The notes: generated by a model from the sequence alone, not told the origin. DNA of 60,210 nt from JAFGTX01 sp942492225 (GCA_942492225.1 CALODS010000049.1:1-60210); one strand, 5' to 3'. Positions 46,718-55,786 are shown, counted from the stretch's first letter. Made by a program: numbers and translations.

Positions 46718-47420
46718 TATGTACATACCTCCTGATATCATCCGTTTTAATTTCGATTTTTTCTATGTTGCCGTCTAAGATATAAACGACCTTGTCTGCG
46801 TATTTTGCTATTTCTTGGTCATGGGTTACAATGACAAATGTTTGTTCACGTTCGCGTACCATCTTTAGCATCATTTGCATAACCTCTTCTGAGGTTCTTG
46901 AATCTAAATTTCCCGTTGGTTCATCGGCAAATATAATGGCTGGCGTACCAACAAAAGCCCGTGCAATACCAACACGTTGCTGTTGCCCGCCACTCATTTG
47001 TGTTGGCTTATGATGTATATGTTGCATTAAGCCCACTGCCTTTAATAAACCTTTTGCTTCTTTTTCACGAGGGATTTTATGCATCCGTCTAAAAGTCAAT
47101 GGCAAACTTACATTTTCTACTGCTGTAAGGGTTGGGATTAAGTTATATGATTGAAAGATAAATCCAACATATTTTTGTCTGAATTTTGCCAGTTCCTTTT
47201 CATTCATTTTACTAATCGCCTGATTTTTTATTTTAATGACACCTTTTGTTGGCTTCTCAAGTCCAGCCATTAAGTTCAGCAATGTTGATTTCCCTGAACC
47301 AGATGTCCCAAGGAAGCAACATACTTCTCCCTTTTTGATATCTAAAGTAATGGTATTTAGGGCAACCACTTTCTCTGAACCTACCCTATATACTTTTCTT
47401 ATATTTTCTATTTGAATCAT
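46707..47420 (-). CDS. ABC transporter ATP-binding protein (LolD/MacB type)
   Basis: This roughly 237-residue ATPase has Walker A GTSGSGKST, Q loop FIFQSYNLIPTLT, signature MSGGQQQRVGIARAF and Walker B IIFADEPTGNLDS, then VTHDQEIA. It powers the FtsX-type permease encoded two genes downstream. The start is not certain: ATG 47420 has only a weak GAAG site, while a GGGAGG lies 20 nt upstream and an earlier GTG overlaps it. Confidence 0.9.
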   Translation of the reverse strand: MIQIENIRKVYRVGSEKVVALNTITLDIKKGEVCCFLGTSGSGKSTLLNLMAGLEKPTKGVIKIKNQAISKMNEKELAKFRQKYVGFIFQSYNLIPTLTAVENVSLPLTFRRMHKIPREKEAKGLLKAVGLMQHIHHKPTQMSGGQQQRVGIARAFVGTPAIIFADEPTGNLDSRTSEEVMQMMLKMVREREQTFVIVTHDQEIAKYADKVVYILDGNIEKIEIKTDDIRRYVHNEE

Positions 47421-47697
47421 TACTTCGTCTATGGTCGTCACCTCCCAGTGTTTTTTCTCCACATAAAAAAATATCATATTTTTATGTCCACTTTGTGTCC
47501 ATTTACACTTTTTTACTCTTCTATATTGATAGTACTTTATTCAAGTCTTGTATGCAAATTATGAAATCCTTAAATTTTTATGCCAAATAATATTTCCCGC
47601 GCAATCTTTTTTAATCTTCTGAATTGGCAGATAGTTTTGTTGACGTCACGACGTGCCTCAGTCATACTAAAAGTAGATTATTTAAGGAGGCATATTT
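47421..47697. other. Divergent intergenic region, ABC operon / PatB
   Basis: It contains an AT-rich inverted repeat ACATAAAAA/TTTTTATGT (47461-47487) upstream of the ABC operon. For the patB-like gene a TTGACG (near 47640) and a loosely -10-like CATACT 17 nt later are present. Neither promoter is convincing enough to assign. Confidence 0.35.
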
Positions 47698-48897
47698 ATG
47701 CATAATTTTGATGAACTTGTTAATCGTAAAGGTACCCATTGCGTTAAATGGGATCTATTAGATGAATTTTATAACGAGAATGATTTACTCAGCATGTGGG
47801 TGGCGGATGCTGATTTTAAAGCGCCAGAAGCGGTTATCCATCAGTTGATAAAGAGATCCGAACACGGCATTTTTGGCTACACGGCTTGTACAGACCCATT
47901 TTTCAATGCGTTCACTCAATGGATTCGAAAACGCCATCAATTCACACTTCAAAAGGATTGGATTGTTACGACGCCAGGAATTGTTGCCGCTATTAATTTT
48001 GCCATTCAAAGTTTTACAGATGTTGGTGATAAAATCATCATTCAAACACCTGTTTACCCACCATTTTTTAACGCTGTAAATAACAATGGTCGTGTCCTTG
48101 TAGAAAACCCACTTATAGAAAAGGATTCTACTTATGAAATGGACTTCGATCATTTTGAGCAGTGTATTGATGAAAGGACTAAAATGCTTATTCTTTGTAA
48201 TCCTCATAACCCTATTGGCCGTGTATGGACAAAAAAAGAACTTTTGCATCTTGGAGAAATCTGTACACGCAAAAATATTTTAATTTTATCTGACGAAATA
48301 CACTCTGATCTTATATTAGAAGGCCATAAGCACACACCAATTGCTTCTCTTTCGGATGACTTGCTCAATCGAACCATCACTTGTTACGCACCAAGTAAAA
48401 CCTTTAATGTTGCCGGCCTTGAAACTTCTGTCGCGGTCATTCCAAATAAAGCGCTTCGAGAAAAGTTTCTTAAGTTCAGACGTGATATTGGGGTTGAATC
48501 TAATAATATTTTCGGGATTGAAGCCTTCACAACTTGTTATGAAGAGGGAGAAGAATGGTTAGAAGATCAACTTGTTTATATCAAAGACAATATTACTTAT
48601 GTAAATAATTTTTTAGAAGAAGCACTTCCTACTATTAAAACATTTAAAATGGAAGGCACTTACCTTCTTTGGTTAGATTGTCGAAGTTTAAATCTAACAC
48701 AAGAAGCACTTCAAGATTTTTTTGTTAAGGAGGTACGTGTTGCACTCAACGCTGGCAGTGCCTTTGGTTCTGCTGGTAATGGATTTATGCGTGTTAACCT
48801 TGCAACATCGCGCAAAAACATAATGCAGTTCATGACTCAATTTAAGTCTGCATATGACCGCCTACAAGACCCATTTTCACCGCTAAACGTTAAATGA
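47698..48897 (+). CDS. PatB/MalY-type pyridoxal-phosphate C-S lyase
   Basis: This 399-residue fold-type I PLP enzyme has the PLP lysine in CYAPSKTFNVAGL near residue 233, with LSDEIHSDLILEGHKHTPI and NPHNPIGRVWTKKEL upstream, all typical of the PatB/MalY cystathionine beta-lyase group. These enzymes split cystathionine or cysteine conjugates. AAGGAGG lies 8 nt before the ATG. It is monocistronic with a terminator shared with the next, convergent gene. Confidence 0.93.
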   Translation: MHNFDELVNRKGTHCVKWDLLDEFYNENDLLSMWVADADFKAPEAVIHQLIKRSEHGIFGYTACTDPFFNAFTQWIRKRHQFTLQKDWIVTTPGIVAAINFAIQSFTDVGDKIIIQTPVYPPFFNAVNNNGRVLVENPLIEKDSTYEMDFDHFEQCIDERTKMLILCNPHNPIGRVWTKKELLHLGEICTRKNILILSDEIHSDLILEGHKHTPIASLSDDLLNRTITCYAPSKTFNVAGLETSVAVIPNKALREKFLKFRRDIGVESNNIFGIEAFTTCYEEGEEWLEDQLVYIKDNITYVNNFLEEALPTIKTFKMEGTYLLWLDCRSLNLTQEALQDFFVKEVRVALNAGSAFGSAGNGFMRVNLATSRKNIMQFMTQFKSAYDRLQDPFSPLNVK

Positions 48898-48907
48898 AAA
48901 CCATAAA

Positions 48908-48931
48908 AAAACCGCCATCGCTGGCGGTTTT
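48908..48931. terminator. Bidirectional terminator after the patB-like gene
   Basis: AAAACCGCCA (48908-48917) pairs with TGGCGGTTTT (48922-48931), with T runs on both strands. Confidence 0.93.
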
Positions 48932-48948
48932 ATTTTTTCAACTATGTC

Positions 48949-49449
48949 TTATTCAACAGACACATCCAAATCCTCTTCATTAAAGAACATATCTTTGAAC
49001 GTCATACGCATAAAATGATTCAGTGCATTTTCATCAAATGTACTGCCATTGTGTACCTTACCCACTTTTTTAATCTTCGCCTTCTTATCTCCTGGAATAA
49101 TATAAGCAACAATTTTTGATTCTACTTCGCCTTCTTCTGGTACATAATAACCCATTACGACTTGTAGCGACCGATCTTTTCTTACAAATTTAATAAAACC
49201 ATCCATGATTGAGAAATGAACCAAGGCATCATCATTTCTTACAAGTTTCACCTCTCCACTTGATACAACAAAAACATCCTTTAATTCTCTTTCCAACTCA
49301 TTAAAATACTCATCTACAATTTGAACCGCTTCATCAATCTGTTTTCTTTCTTTCATTACTTTTTCTTGAACGTCTAATGACTCTGAATAATGATTTTTGA
49401 GTTTTTTGATTAACTCATCCTTATAATCATAAAAGAAATGAACTGACAT
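48949..49449 (-). CDS. Hypothetical protein
   Basis: This 166-residue soluble, charged protein has a probable coiled segment at residues 10-70 (KNHYSESLDVQEKVMKERKQ), followed by beta-rich sequence. It matches no family I recognise. ATG 49449 follows GGGGG by 7 nt; six earlier in-frame residues are upstream of that site. It is convergent with the patB-like gene. Confidence 0.7.
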   Translation of the reverse strand: MSVHFFYDYKDELIKKLKNHYSESLDVQEKVMKERKQIDEAVQIVDEYFNELERELKDVFVVSSGEVKLVRNDDALVHFSIMDGFIKFVRKDRSLQVVMGYYVPEEGEVESKIVAYIIPGDKKAKIKKVGKVHNGSTFDENALNHFMRMTFKDMFFNEEDLDVSVE

Positions 49450-49529
49450 GATAAATCCCCCTTTCATCGATTATTTCTTATTAATTGTATACCCGACGAT
49501 GAAGATTAAAAACGTTTTTGTTATTTTTT

Positions 49530-49793
49530 TCATATTTTAAACAAAATCCAGCGGCATGTTTCTAGTTCATACTTCAATTCATAAGGCTTTACAATACCTT
49601 TAATTTCACTTTGGCACTTAAATACCATCATAAGATTTCCTACTATTCTTTCTAAATGTTTGCTGCAAATACGATCTATTTTGATAATTTTCTGTACACC
49701 GTCTTCATTTTTAAATCGGAATCGAATTGGGTGGATTGCACCATCATCTTGAAACCAAGCCATCATTTCCACTGGCTTTGCAACTACTTTCAT
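49530..49793 (-). CDS. Small hypothetical protein
   Basis: This 87-residue protein is beta-rich and basic, with FQDDGAIHPIRFRFKN and IDRICSKHLERI segments. I believe similar short proteins occur in other clostridia, but I cannot name a family. The site before the ATG is modest. Its role is unknown. Confidence 0.6.
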   Translation of the reverse strand: MKVVAKPVEMMAWFQDDGAIHPIRFRFKNEDGVQKIIKIDRICSKHLERIVGNLMMVFKCQSEIKGIVKPYELKYELETCRWILFKI

Positions 49794-49959
49794 GTTTCCT
49801 CACCTCTACACTTCTGTCTTTATTATATACGAACATACGTTCTTAGTAAAGGTAATTTTATTTTTATACGCACTTTATCTACGCTCAAAATAATCCATCC
49901 ATTCATCAACGCTTCTGATATACTCGAAGTAACAAATAAAATATTTAAAAGGAGTGTGT

Positions 49960-50052
49960 ATGTCGAAAAAACTCATGGAATCCATTAAAGACGCGGAACT
50001 TTACGTATGTGAAGGAAGGGCTCTCACTCGATCGACTTTCTACTCTTATTGA
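49960..50052 (+). CDS. 30-codon frame with strong start signal, overlapping the GNAT gene
   Basis: An ATG at 49960 has an ideal AAAAGGAG site 7 nt upstream and opens a 30-residue frame (MSKKLMESIKDAELYVCEGR and ten more). The frame ends at 50050-50052, inside the next gene in another frame. It is either a separate leader peptide or the true N terminus of the GNAT protein, cut off by a one-base frameshift near 50000-50040. Confidence 0.45.
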   Translation: MSKKLMESIKDAELYVCEGRALTRSTFYSY

Positions 50053-50662
50053 TAGTGAAGTTAAGAGACGACAAGACGAAAATTACACTTCAGCTTTCTT
50101 CATTTCGGATTTCAAAATTGATGTGCAATTGTTCAAAGCCTTTCCTTACGAAATAGAGTATTTAGAATTTGTTTATATGACCACGTCAACAGCAACTGCA
50201 AATAGATTAAGCACACGTCAAGACTTTAGTATTCAAGTCGCTAGCTCGCAAGAAATATTAAATGATGGAATCGCTGTTGATATTACTGCCAATACTATTC
50301 ATATGGGCGATTTTGCCAAAGAGAGAATTCAACGTAAAGCGGAAATATATAGAAACAATGAACTAAAAACCAAACTTTATGTTGGCTATTATAATAATCT
50401 TCCTATTGGTAACTGTGAACTCTTTATCCATAAGAATATCTCAAAGCTTGAGGATTTTGATATTATTGAGGCATATCAACGCAAAGGGTTTGGCACACAT
50501 TTTTTGAACTACCTACTTCATGAAACCGAAAAATATAATATTCAACAGCTGTATCTGGTCACTGATAACGCAGATACGGCAAAAGAAATGTATAAGAAAA
50601 ACCATTTTGACATTGCTGGTTACAAATATGAAGTTTATATTGATTTTAAAAAACCAAAGTAG
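50009..50662 (+). CDS. GNAT-family acetyltransferase, 5' end doubtful
   Basis: The 217-residue frame has a GNAT domain in its C-terminal half: IIEAYQRKGFGTHFLNYLLHE (acetyl-CoA-binding motif A) near residue 152 and YKKNHFDIAGYKYEVYIDF at the end. The N-terminal half is unrecognised. The only start in frame is GTG at 50009, which has no good ribosome binding site, while a perfect one serves the overlapping frame at 49960. A frameshift, natural or from sequencing, is therefore likely. It lies 26 nt upstream of the M48 protease gene, which has its own AGGAGG. Confidence 0.75.
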   Translation: MKEGLSLDRLSTLIDSEVKRRQDENYTSAFFISDFKIDVQLFKAFPYEIEYLEFVYMTTSTATANRLSTRQDFSIQVASSQEILNDGIAVDITANTIHMGDFAKERIQRKAEIYRNNELKTKLYVGYYNNLPIGNCELFIHKNISKLEDFDIIEAYQRKGFGTHFLNYLLHETEKYNIQQLYLVTDNADTAKEMYKKNHFDIAGYKYEVYIDFKKPK

Positions 50663-50688
50663 ACCCTAATGAAGCTAGGAGGTAGCTT

Positions 50689-51915
50689 ATGTTCATTTTT
50701 ACCATTATCATCATACTCACTATGTTCACAATAGATCTTACGCTGTCTATTCTAAACTATAGACATAGACACACCCCAATCCCTGAAAATGTGAAAGATG
50801 TTTACGACAAGGCCGCTTATAGTAAATGGCTCGAGTACACCATGGAACGGTTTCGACTGTCTATTATCTCTAAAGTGGTCGACACCCTACTCCTTATAGG
50901 CTTTTTAGTCGCAGGGGTATTTCCTAAGATTGCGACATTTACTAATCAATGGAGTCATCACCCCATCATTCAAACACTTTTGTTTTTGGGCCTTTATAGT
51001 TTCATCAGCTATGTCCTTGGTATTGGTTTTAGTCTATACAGCACCTTTAACATTGAACAACGTTACGGCTTTAATACAATGACACCTAAAACTTATATCC
51101 TTGATCAACTTAAATCAATGCTTTTATCGATTTTACTGGGGGGAACACTCCTCTATATTTTACTAACACTTTATATGAAAATGGGGAACAGTGCCCTACT
51201 TTATGCATGGCTTATTGTTATTGCTGTTACCCTTGTCATTAATTTGCTTTATACCAAAGTCTTTATCAAGTTGTTCAATAAGTTAACACCACTGTCAGAA
51301 GGTGAGCTTTATGAATGCGTGCAATCCCTTGCAAAAACAACAGGATATGAACTTAAGGAAATTAGTGTAATGGACGCCTCAAAAAGGTCAGCAAGGTTAA
51401 ATGCGTTCTTCTCAGGTTTTGGAAAATTTAAACATATCATTCTCTTCGATACACTTATTGAAAAATGTGAAACCGATGAAATCATTAGCGTTCTTGCCCA
51501 CGAAATAGGACATGCAAAACACAAAGATGTTCTCAAAAACTTCTTTATTTCAATAGGGCAAATAGGCGTCTATCTAAGTTTGCTGATGTTTTTTCTTTCT
51601 TCAAGTAGCTTTGCAACAGCATTTGGTTTCGAAAGCGTTCACTATGGTTTTGCCATTATTCTATTTGGCATACTCATGGAACCTTTTGGTATGATTTTAG
51701 GCATTCCATTGTCAGCAATGTCTCGAAAAGCAGAATACAAGGCTGATGCCTTTGCTGCAGAAGTCGGTTACAAAGGAGCAATGGTGCGTGCTCTAAAAAT
51801 ATTGGCAAAAGAAAACTTTTCTAATCTAACCCCTCATCCACTGCTGGTCACTTTGACCTATTCCCATCCGCCAGTGAGTGAACGTATAAAGGCGCTAGAG
51901 CGAATCAATCTATAA
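50689..51915 (+). CDS. M48-family membrane metalloprotease (Ste24-like)
   Basis: This 408-residue membrane protease has the zinc motif HEIGH (VLAHEIGHAKHKDV) near residue 270, a third ligand in the KAEYKADAFAAEVG block, and about seven membrane helices. The N-terminal extension with FSLYSTFNIEQRYGFNTMTPKTY is the Ste24/CAAX-protease signature. It probably cleaves membrane or misfolded proteins. AGGAGG precedes the ATG, and a terminator follows. Confidence 0.93.
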   Translation: MFIFTIIIILTMFTIDLTLSILNYRHRHTPIPENVKDVYDKAAYSKWLEYTMERFRLSIISKVVDTLLLIGFLVAGVFPKIATFTNQWSHHPIIQTLLFLGLYSFISYVLGIGFSLYSTFNIEQRYGFNTMTPKTYILDQLKSMLLSILLGGTLLYILLTLYMKMGNSALLYAWLIVIAVTLVINLLYTKVFIKLFNKLTPLSEGELYECVQSLAKTTGYELKEISVMDASKRSARLNAFFSGFGKFKHIILFDTLIEKCETDEIISVLAHEIGHAKHKDVLKNFFISIGQIGVYLSLLMFFLSSSSFATAFGFESVHYGFAIILFGILMEPFGMILGIPLSAMSRKAEYKADAFAAEVGYKGAMVRALKILAKENFSNLTPHPLLVTLTYSHPPVSERIKALERINL

Positions 51916-51921
51916 ACAAGG

Positions 51922-51953
51922 AAAGCCTATCAATAATTTAATGATAGGCTTTT
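51922..51953 (+). terminator. Terminator after the M48 protease gene
   Basis: AAAGCCTATCA pairs with TGATAGGCTTTT around an AT-rich loop, followed by T's on the plus strand. Confidence 0.9.
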
Positions 51954-52020
51954 GTTATTGGCGGTGTGGCTTCGTTTAGCTTAAATAGAAACTCTTGTGG
52001 TGACCTTTTATGATTATCTT

Positions 52021-52551
52021 TTATCGATCTATTTCTTGAAAATATCTATAGATTGCAATGATGCCCGCCGCATGTTTTATTTCACTCTTTTTAATCAGTG
52101 ATTCAACTGCTTCATAAGACAACTCAAAGACTTCTATTTCTTCTAAGGCATCAAGATTACTTTGACCTTTTTCTGTACACTCTGCATAAAAGAGATGTAT
52201 TTTTTCAGTTGTTGATCCAACAGATGGATAAATAATCCCCAAATGCTTGATGTCATTTGCTAAATATCCTGTCTCTTCAAGAAGCTAACGTTTAGCCGTT
52301 TCAATAGCTTGTTCACCCTCATCAATCATCCCTGCTGGTACTTCCCATTCATAGGATTTCATAATATGGCGGTATTGTTTAATCAAACCAATTTTATTAT
52401 TGATAATTGGCAATATACAAATACCCTCTTTGATATCTACATAAGAATAGTCAAAAATTTGTCCTTCTGGAAGTTTAATCTTTTCTTCCGTAATCTCAAA
52501 TCGACCAATTTTAATTCGTTTTGATGACGCAATCTTCCACGCTTTATTCAT
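52021..52551 (-). pseudogene. Nudix hydrolase (ADP-ribose pyrophosphatase-like), broken by an in-frame TAG
   Basis: One continuous frame of about 176 codons is interrupted by a single stop at 52285-52287 (codon 89). The Nudix box G-x5-E-x7-R-E-U-x-E-E-x-G-U is otherwise complete: G74, E80, R88, then stop, L90, E92, E93, G95, Y96. The stop therefore replaces the first catalytic glutamate, and GAG to TAG is one base change. The N-terminal part (IKQYRHIMKSYEWEVPAG) and C-terminal part (YPSVGSTTEKIHLFYAEC) are intact, typical of ADP-ribose pyrophosphatase. It is a recent pseudogene, a sequencing error or a recoded stop; the first two are much more likely. Confidence 0.85.
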
Positions 52552-52713
52552 CTATATGCCCTCGCTTTAAAAAAATTTAATATTTTATCTCATTATTCCT
52601 AAAGTATATAACTATCGACTGAACAAATGCAAATTGAACGAATGTAAGTTGTGTTGCATACTTATCACCCAATAGGTGTATAATATATATATTACTGATC
52701 TGGAGGACCTATA

Positions 52714-53214
52714 ATGAAGAAAATCATTGTGAATGATAAAATGCAACAAAGTTTCTATTACTTAACAGAAGATATTGCTACTAACTTTGATTCAGAATTC
52801 AAGCCAGAATTAACCCCAAAAGAAATGCTCGCACTTGGTGTTTTTGGTGGCAAGTATCTAACAGATTGTAGCGCAGAATATCCTAGTGACTGGTTTGAAG
52901 GTGCTAAATTAGCCCCAAACGCTAAAGACATTTCACTCAATTATTTTAAAGTAGATGCTTCTCTTCCTCTTAAAAAATGGTTAGAAAAAGGATGGATTCA
53001 TCCTGATGATCCTAGAGGCTGGTTTCAGTGGTATTGTCGGTACTACTACGGTCGCCGTTTACCTGATGAAGATCAAAGACAAATCAAAAGATGGAAGGCA
53101 ATGCGTCGCCACATTGGTGCTATTAAAAAAAATTGTGCACCGTATCATTTAGAGTGCAGAAAAAAACAGCGACAAGCGCTGCTTCACTGGGCCTATGATA
53201 GCCGAAATATATAA
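52714..53214 (+). CDS. Conserved-looking hypothetical protein
   Basis: This 166-residue, basic protein is rich in aromatic residues, with LTPKEMLALGVFGGKY near residue 33 and a striking HPDDPRGWFQWYCRYYYGRR block near 96. I recall similar sequences in diverse bacteria without known function but cannot name a family. GGAGG lies 7 nt before the ATG, and a TATAAT is at 52679-52684 with no good -35. Its stop is 2 nt from the convergent methyltransferase-like gene. Confidence 0.75.
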   Translation: MKKIIVNDKMQQSFYYLTEDIATNFDSEFKPELTPKEMLALGVFGGKYLTDCSAEYPSDWFEGAKLAPNAKDISLNYFKVDASLPLKKWLEKGWIHPDDPRGWFQWYCRYYYGRRLPDEDQRQIKRWKAMRRHIGAIKKNCAPYHLECRKKQRQALLHWAYDSRNI

Positions 53215-53216
53215 AA

Positions 53217-53984
53217 TCATTTTTTAGGGAACCAAGGAATAAAAACGTTGGTTATTTTAGCATATTGCTGAAAAGCTTCATTGTTTTCATAATGTTTCTC
53301 CAGCATCGGAACACCCGACACATAGCGCACCAGAATTGTTATGGTGATTGGACTTATAATCCATAGCCATCCACTTGACGATATACTAATAAGATAGATG
53401 CCCCACCACATGGTTGCTTCACCAAAATAATTAGGGTGTCTCGAATATTTGAATAAACCTGAGGTTAATATTTTGCCTTTATTACTCGAATTTTGTTTAA
53501 AGAGTTTTAATTCATAATCTGACCTTGATTCAAAATAAAATCCGATGGACCAAATAGCAATACCAATTAAATCTAAAGGCGTTATACCTTCTCTATTCTC
53601 TAAAATAACATTGATATACGCTGATGAGATTAATAATAACATAAGCAGTTGAAGCATATAAACATGGAAAAACGCCTTGGTTTTTACCCATTTATTCCCC
53701 CACTGTTTTCTGAAATTCACATATCTAAAATCCTCAGGTTTGCCAATATTCCGTTTGGCAATATGATACGTTAATCTTAATCCCCAAATACAAATAAGTG
53801 CCGTAACAACCAATGTCATTGGTGCAAACGCTTTATTTGATACCATACCATAAAGGGCTGCAATAACAAATCCAAGCCCCCAAAAGATATCTATTATAGA
53901 ATTGTTCTTTTTTAGTTGACCTATTATAAATAAGCATAGGTAATAGATAAACACGACCAGTACGATTGAACTATAACGGTCCAT
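53217..53984 (-). CDS. DUF1295 membrane protein (isoprenylcysteine methyltransferase-like)
   Basis: This 255-residue protein has about seven membrane helices and the DUF1295/steroid-reductase-like signature LFKYSRHPNYFGEATMWWGIYL near residue 180. IWGLRLTYHIAKRN lies near 65. Related proteins use SAM or NADPH on lipid-like substrates; the actual reaction is unknown. It starts 9 nt after the DAK2-DegV gene and is the last gene of that run. Confidence 0.85.
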   Translation of the reverse strand: MDRYSSIVLVVFIYYLCLFIIGQLKKNNSIIDIFWGLGFVIAALYGMVSNKAFAPMTLVVTALICIWGLRLTYHIAKRNIGKPEDFRYVNFRKQWGNKWVKTKAFFHVYMLQLLMLLLISSAYINVILENREGITPLDLIGIAIWSIGFYFESRSDYELKLFKQNSSNKGKILTSGLFKYSRHPNYFGEATMWWGIYLISISSSGWLWIISPITITILVRYVSGVPMLEKHYENNEAFQQYAKITNVFIPWFPKK

Positions 53985-53993
53985 AAGACCTCC

Positions 53994-55769
53994 TTATTTC
54001 ACTCTATAAGCAACTGCAACCGCGCCTTTACCTGCGCCAGCAGCAATAACTGAAGAGCTCTCTACGACATACTCACAGGGTAAGCCCAATTTATCTTCTA
54101 TTTGTTTTGCAAATTTATTTCCCAGTGCTGGGTCATCCACATAAGTAACAGCGTATCGGCTTATACCATGACGTTGATTCACTTTGACAAGATGTTCTAT
54201 TATCTTATCAATTGCCTTTTTATTGCTAAAGGCTATTCTTTCAATTGTCCCCATTCCATCTTTATCAAGAGTAATAATTGGTTTTAAACCGATTTTATTG
54301 CCTATTTTGCCAACTCTAGAAGAAAGGCGGCCAGAAGCAATCATATTATCTAAAGTTTTAATTGCAACTAAAATTTTTGTTTTTTCTCGATCAGTAAGTA
54401 GTGCATCACAAATTTCATTCGTTGTTCTACCTTCAGTAACATACTCGACAGCTTGAGAAACCAATAAACCTTCAGCCACAGAATTTTGTTTTGAATCAAT
54501 TATATTAACTCTCGGTCCGAAGTTTTTTGCTGCAGATTTCAATACATTATATGTACCACTCAGCGCACTGGACACAGAAATCACGATCACTTCTTCATAA
54601 TATTTTAATAGATGTTCATAAATAACTTCTACTTGTTTTAATGATGGTTGCGACGAGGTTGGATGCACCTTGCCGTGCTCAGCTCTCATAAATAGTTCCC
54701 TATTTTTTATGGTGAGTTTATCAATGTAGCTTTGGGTACCAAGCATCACCTCTAAATGAATCACCACCACTTGTTCATTGTCTATGTAATTCTTCGGTAA
54801 ATCTGCTATAGAATCTGTCACGATTACCCGATTATGCTTTCTATTATGAAGTATTTGATTCTGTTGTCTCATGTCATCAACCTTTTGACTCAAAATAGTA
54901 AAACGAGATGAAAGGTAATCAAAAACCTTATCAGGTCTGTCCGTATGAACATGAAGTCTTACTTTGTTCTTCGTCACAGCAACAACTAGAGAATCACCCA
55001 TTCTACTGATCTCTTTTTTTAAGCCTGTTAGGTCTATAACATCACCTTCCAAAAGTGCTTCTGTACAATACCTATAACAATTTTCATCTGTCATATGATG
55101 TTCTTCGTTAAGAACTGGTATCGTTATAAAGGACTGTTCTTCTATAGCTAACTCCTGAGGGATATCTCCCTTAATACCATCGACAAACCCCCTAATAAAA
55201 TAAGCAAAGCCTTTTGCCCCTGAATCAACGACCGAAGCTTTTTTTAAACTTAACAATTGCTCCGTTGTTTTAGCGACAGCTCGTTCCACATTGATATAAG
55301 CTGTTTCTAATATGTCATGAATCGATGACTCGCTATCAACGTTTGAATCTAAGGACTCATGAAAAATTCTCATTGTTGTTAACATCGTTCCTTCCACTGG
55401 TTTTTCAACAGCTTCATAGGCATTTTGAAATCCTCTCTGGGTGGCCATGACAAAATCACCAAGAGCCATTTCATCCTTATCTTCTTTCACTTGACTAATC
55501 CCATAAAAATACTGGGCAAAGATCAAACCAGAATTCCCTCGAGCGCCAACAATAGCAGAATCCGCAACTGATTCCAAAGTTTCTCGGATGGTAGATTTTA
55601 TCTCTGCATTCCGAACAATACTATTCATCATAGCGTATAAATTACTCCCTGTATCCCCATCTGCAACAGGAAATACATTGATGGTGTTAAGATGAAATTG
55701 ATTCTCCATCACTTTTTTCGCCCCATTTATTAACGCCTTATAAAGTTTCTCTTTATTTATATTATTCAT
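53994..55769 (-). CDS. DAK2-DegV fusion protein (fatty acid kinase-like)
   Basis: This 591-residue fusion has an N-terminal DAK2 domain (about 1-205) with INVFPVADGDTGSNLYAMM and VGARGNSGLIFAQYF for ATP-magnesium binding. A middle region (about 215-305) resembles the FakA C-terminal part. A DegV lipid-binding domain (about 310-591) carries VIVTDSIADLP, THPTSSQPSLKQ-like and SALSGTYN blocks. In other Firmicutes FakA and FakB are separate and together phosphorylate fatty acids; here one chain could do both. It lies between a DUF523/DUF1722 gene and a DUF1295 gene. Confidence 0.9.
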   Translation of the reverse strand: MNNINKEKLYKALINGAKKVMENQFHLNTINVFPVADGDTGSNLYAMMNSIVRNAEIKSTIRETLESVADSAIVGARGNSGLIFAQYFYGISQVKEDKDEMALGDFVMATQRGFQNAYEAVEKPVEGTMLTTMRIFHESLDSNVDSESSIHDILETAYINVERAVAKTTEQLLSLKKASVVDSGAKGFAYFIRGFVDGIKGDIPQELAIEEQSFITIPVLNEEHHMTDENCYRYCTEALLEGDVIDLTGLKKEISRMGDSLVVAVTKNKVRLHVHTDRPDKVFDYLSSRFTILSQKVDDMRQQNQILHNRKHNRVIVTDSIADLPKNYIDNEQVVVIHLEVMLGTQSYIDKLTIKNRELFMRAEHGKVHPTSSQPSLKQVEVIYEHLLKYYEEVIVISVSSALSGTYNVLKSAAKNFGPRVNIIDSKQNSVAEGLLVSQAVEYVTEGRTTNEICDALLTDREKTKILVAIKTLDNMIASGRLSSRVGKIGNKIGLKPIITLDKDGMGTIERIAFSNKKAIDKIIEHLVKVNQRHGISRYAVTYVDDPALGNKFAKQIEDKLGLPCEYVVESSSVIAAGAGKGAVAVAYRVK

Positions 55770-55786
55770 AAGACCACCTTACTTAT

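Noticed and set aside
47461..47487. AT-rich inverted repeat as operator of the ABC operon
   Set aside because: It consists almost only of A and T runs, has a single copy and lies at no typical distance from a recognisable promoter.
47785..48249. 154-codon minus-strand frame inside the patB-like gene
   Set aside because: It is antisense to a clear PLP enzyme gene with intact motifs and has no start signal.
49656..49988. 110-codon plus-strand frame overlapping the 87-residue gene
   Set aside because: It is a Phe/Ile/His-rich shadow frame that overlaps the better-supported start at 49960 and has no ribosome binding site.
52285..52287. Recoding of TAG as pyrrolysine or another residue
   Set aside because: Nothing in the window supports pyrrolysine use, and a single GAG to TAG change at a glutamate codon is the simpler explanation.
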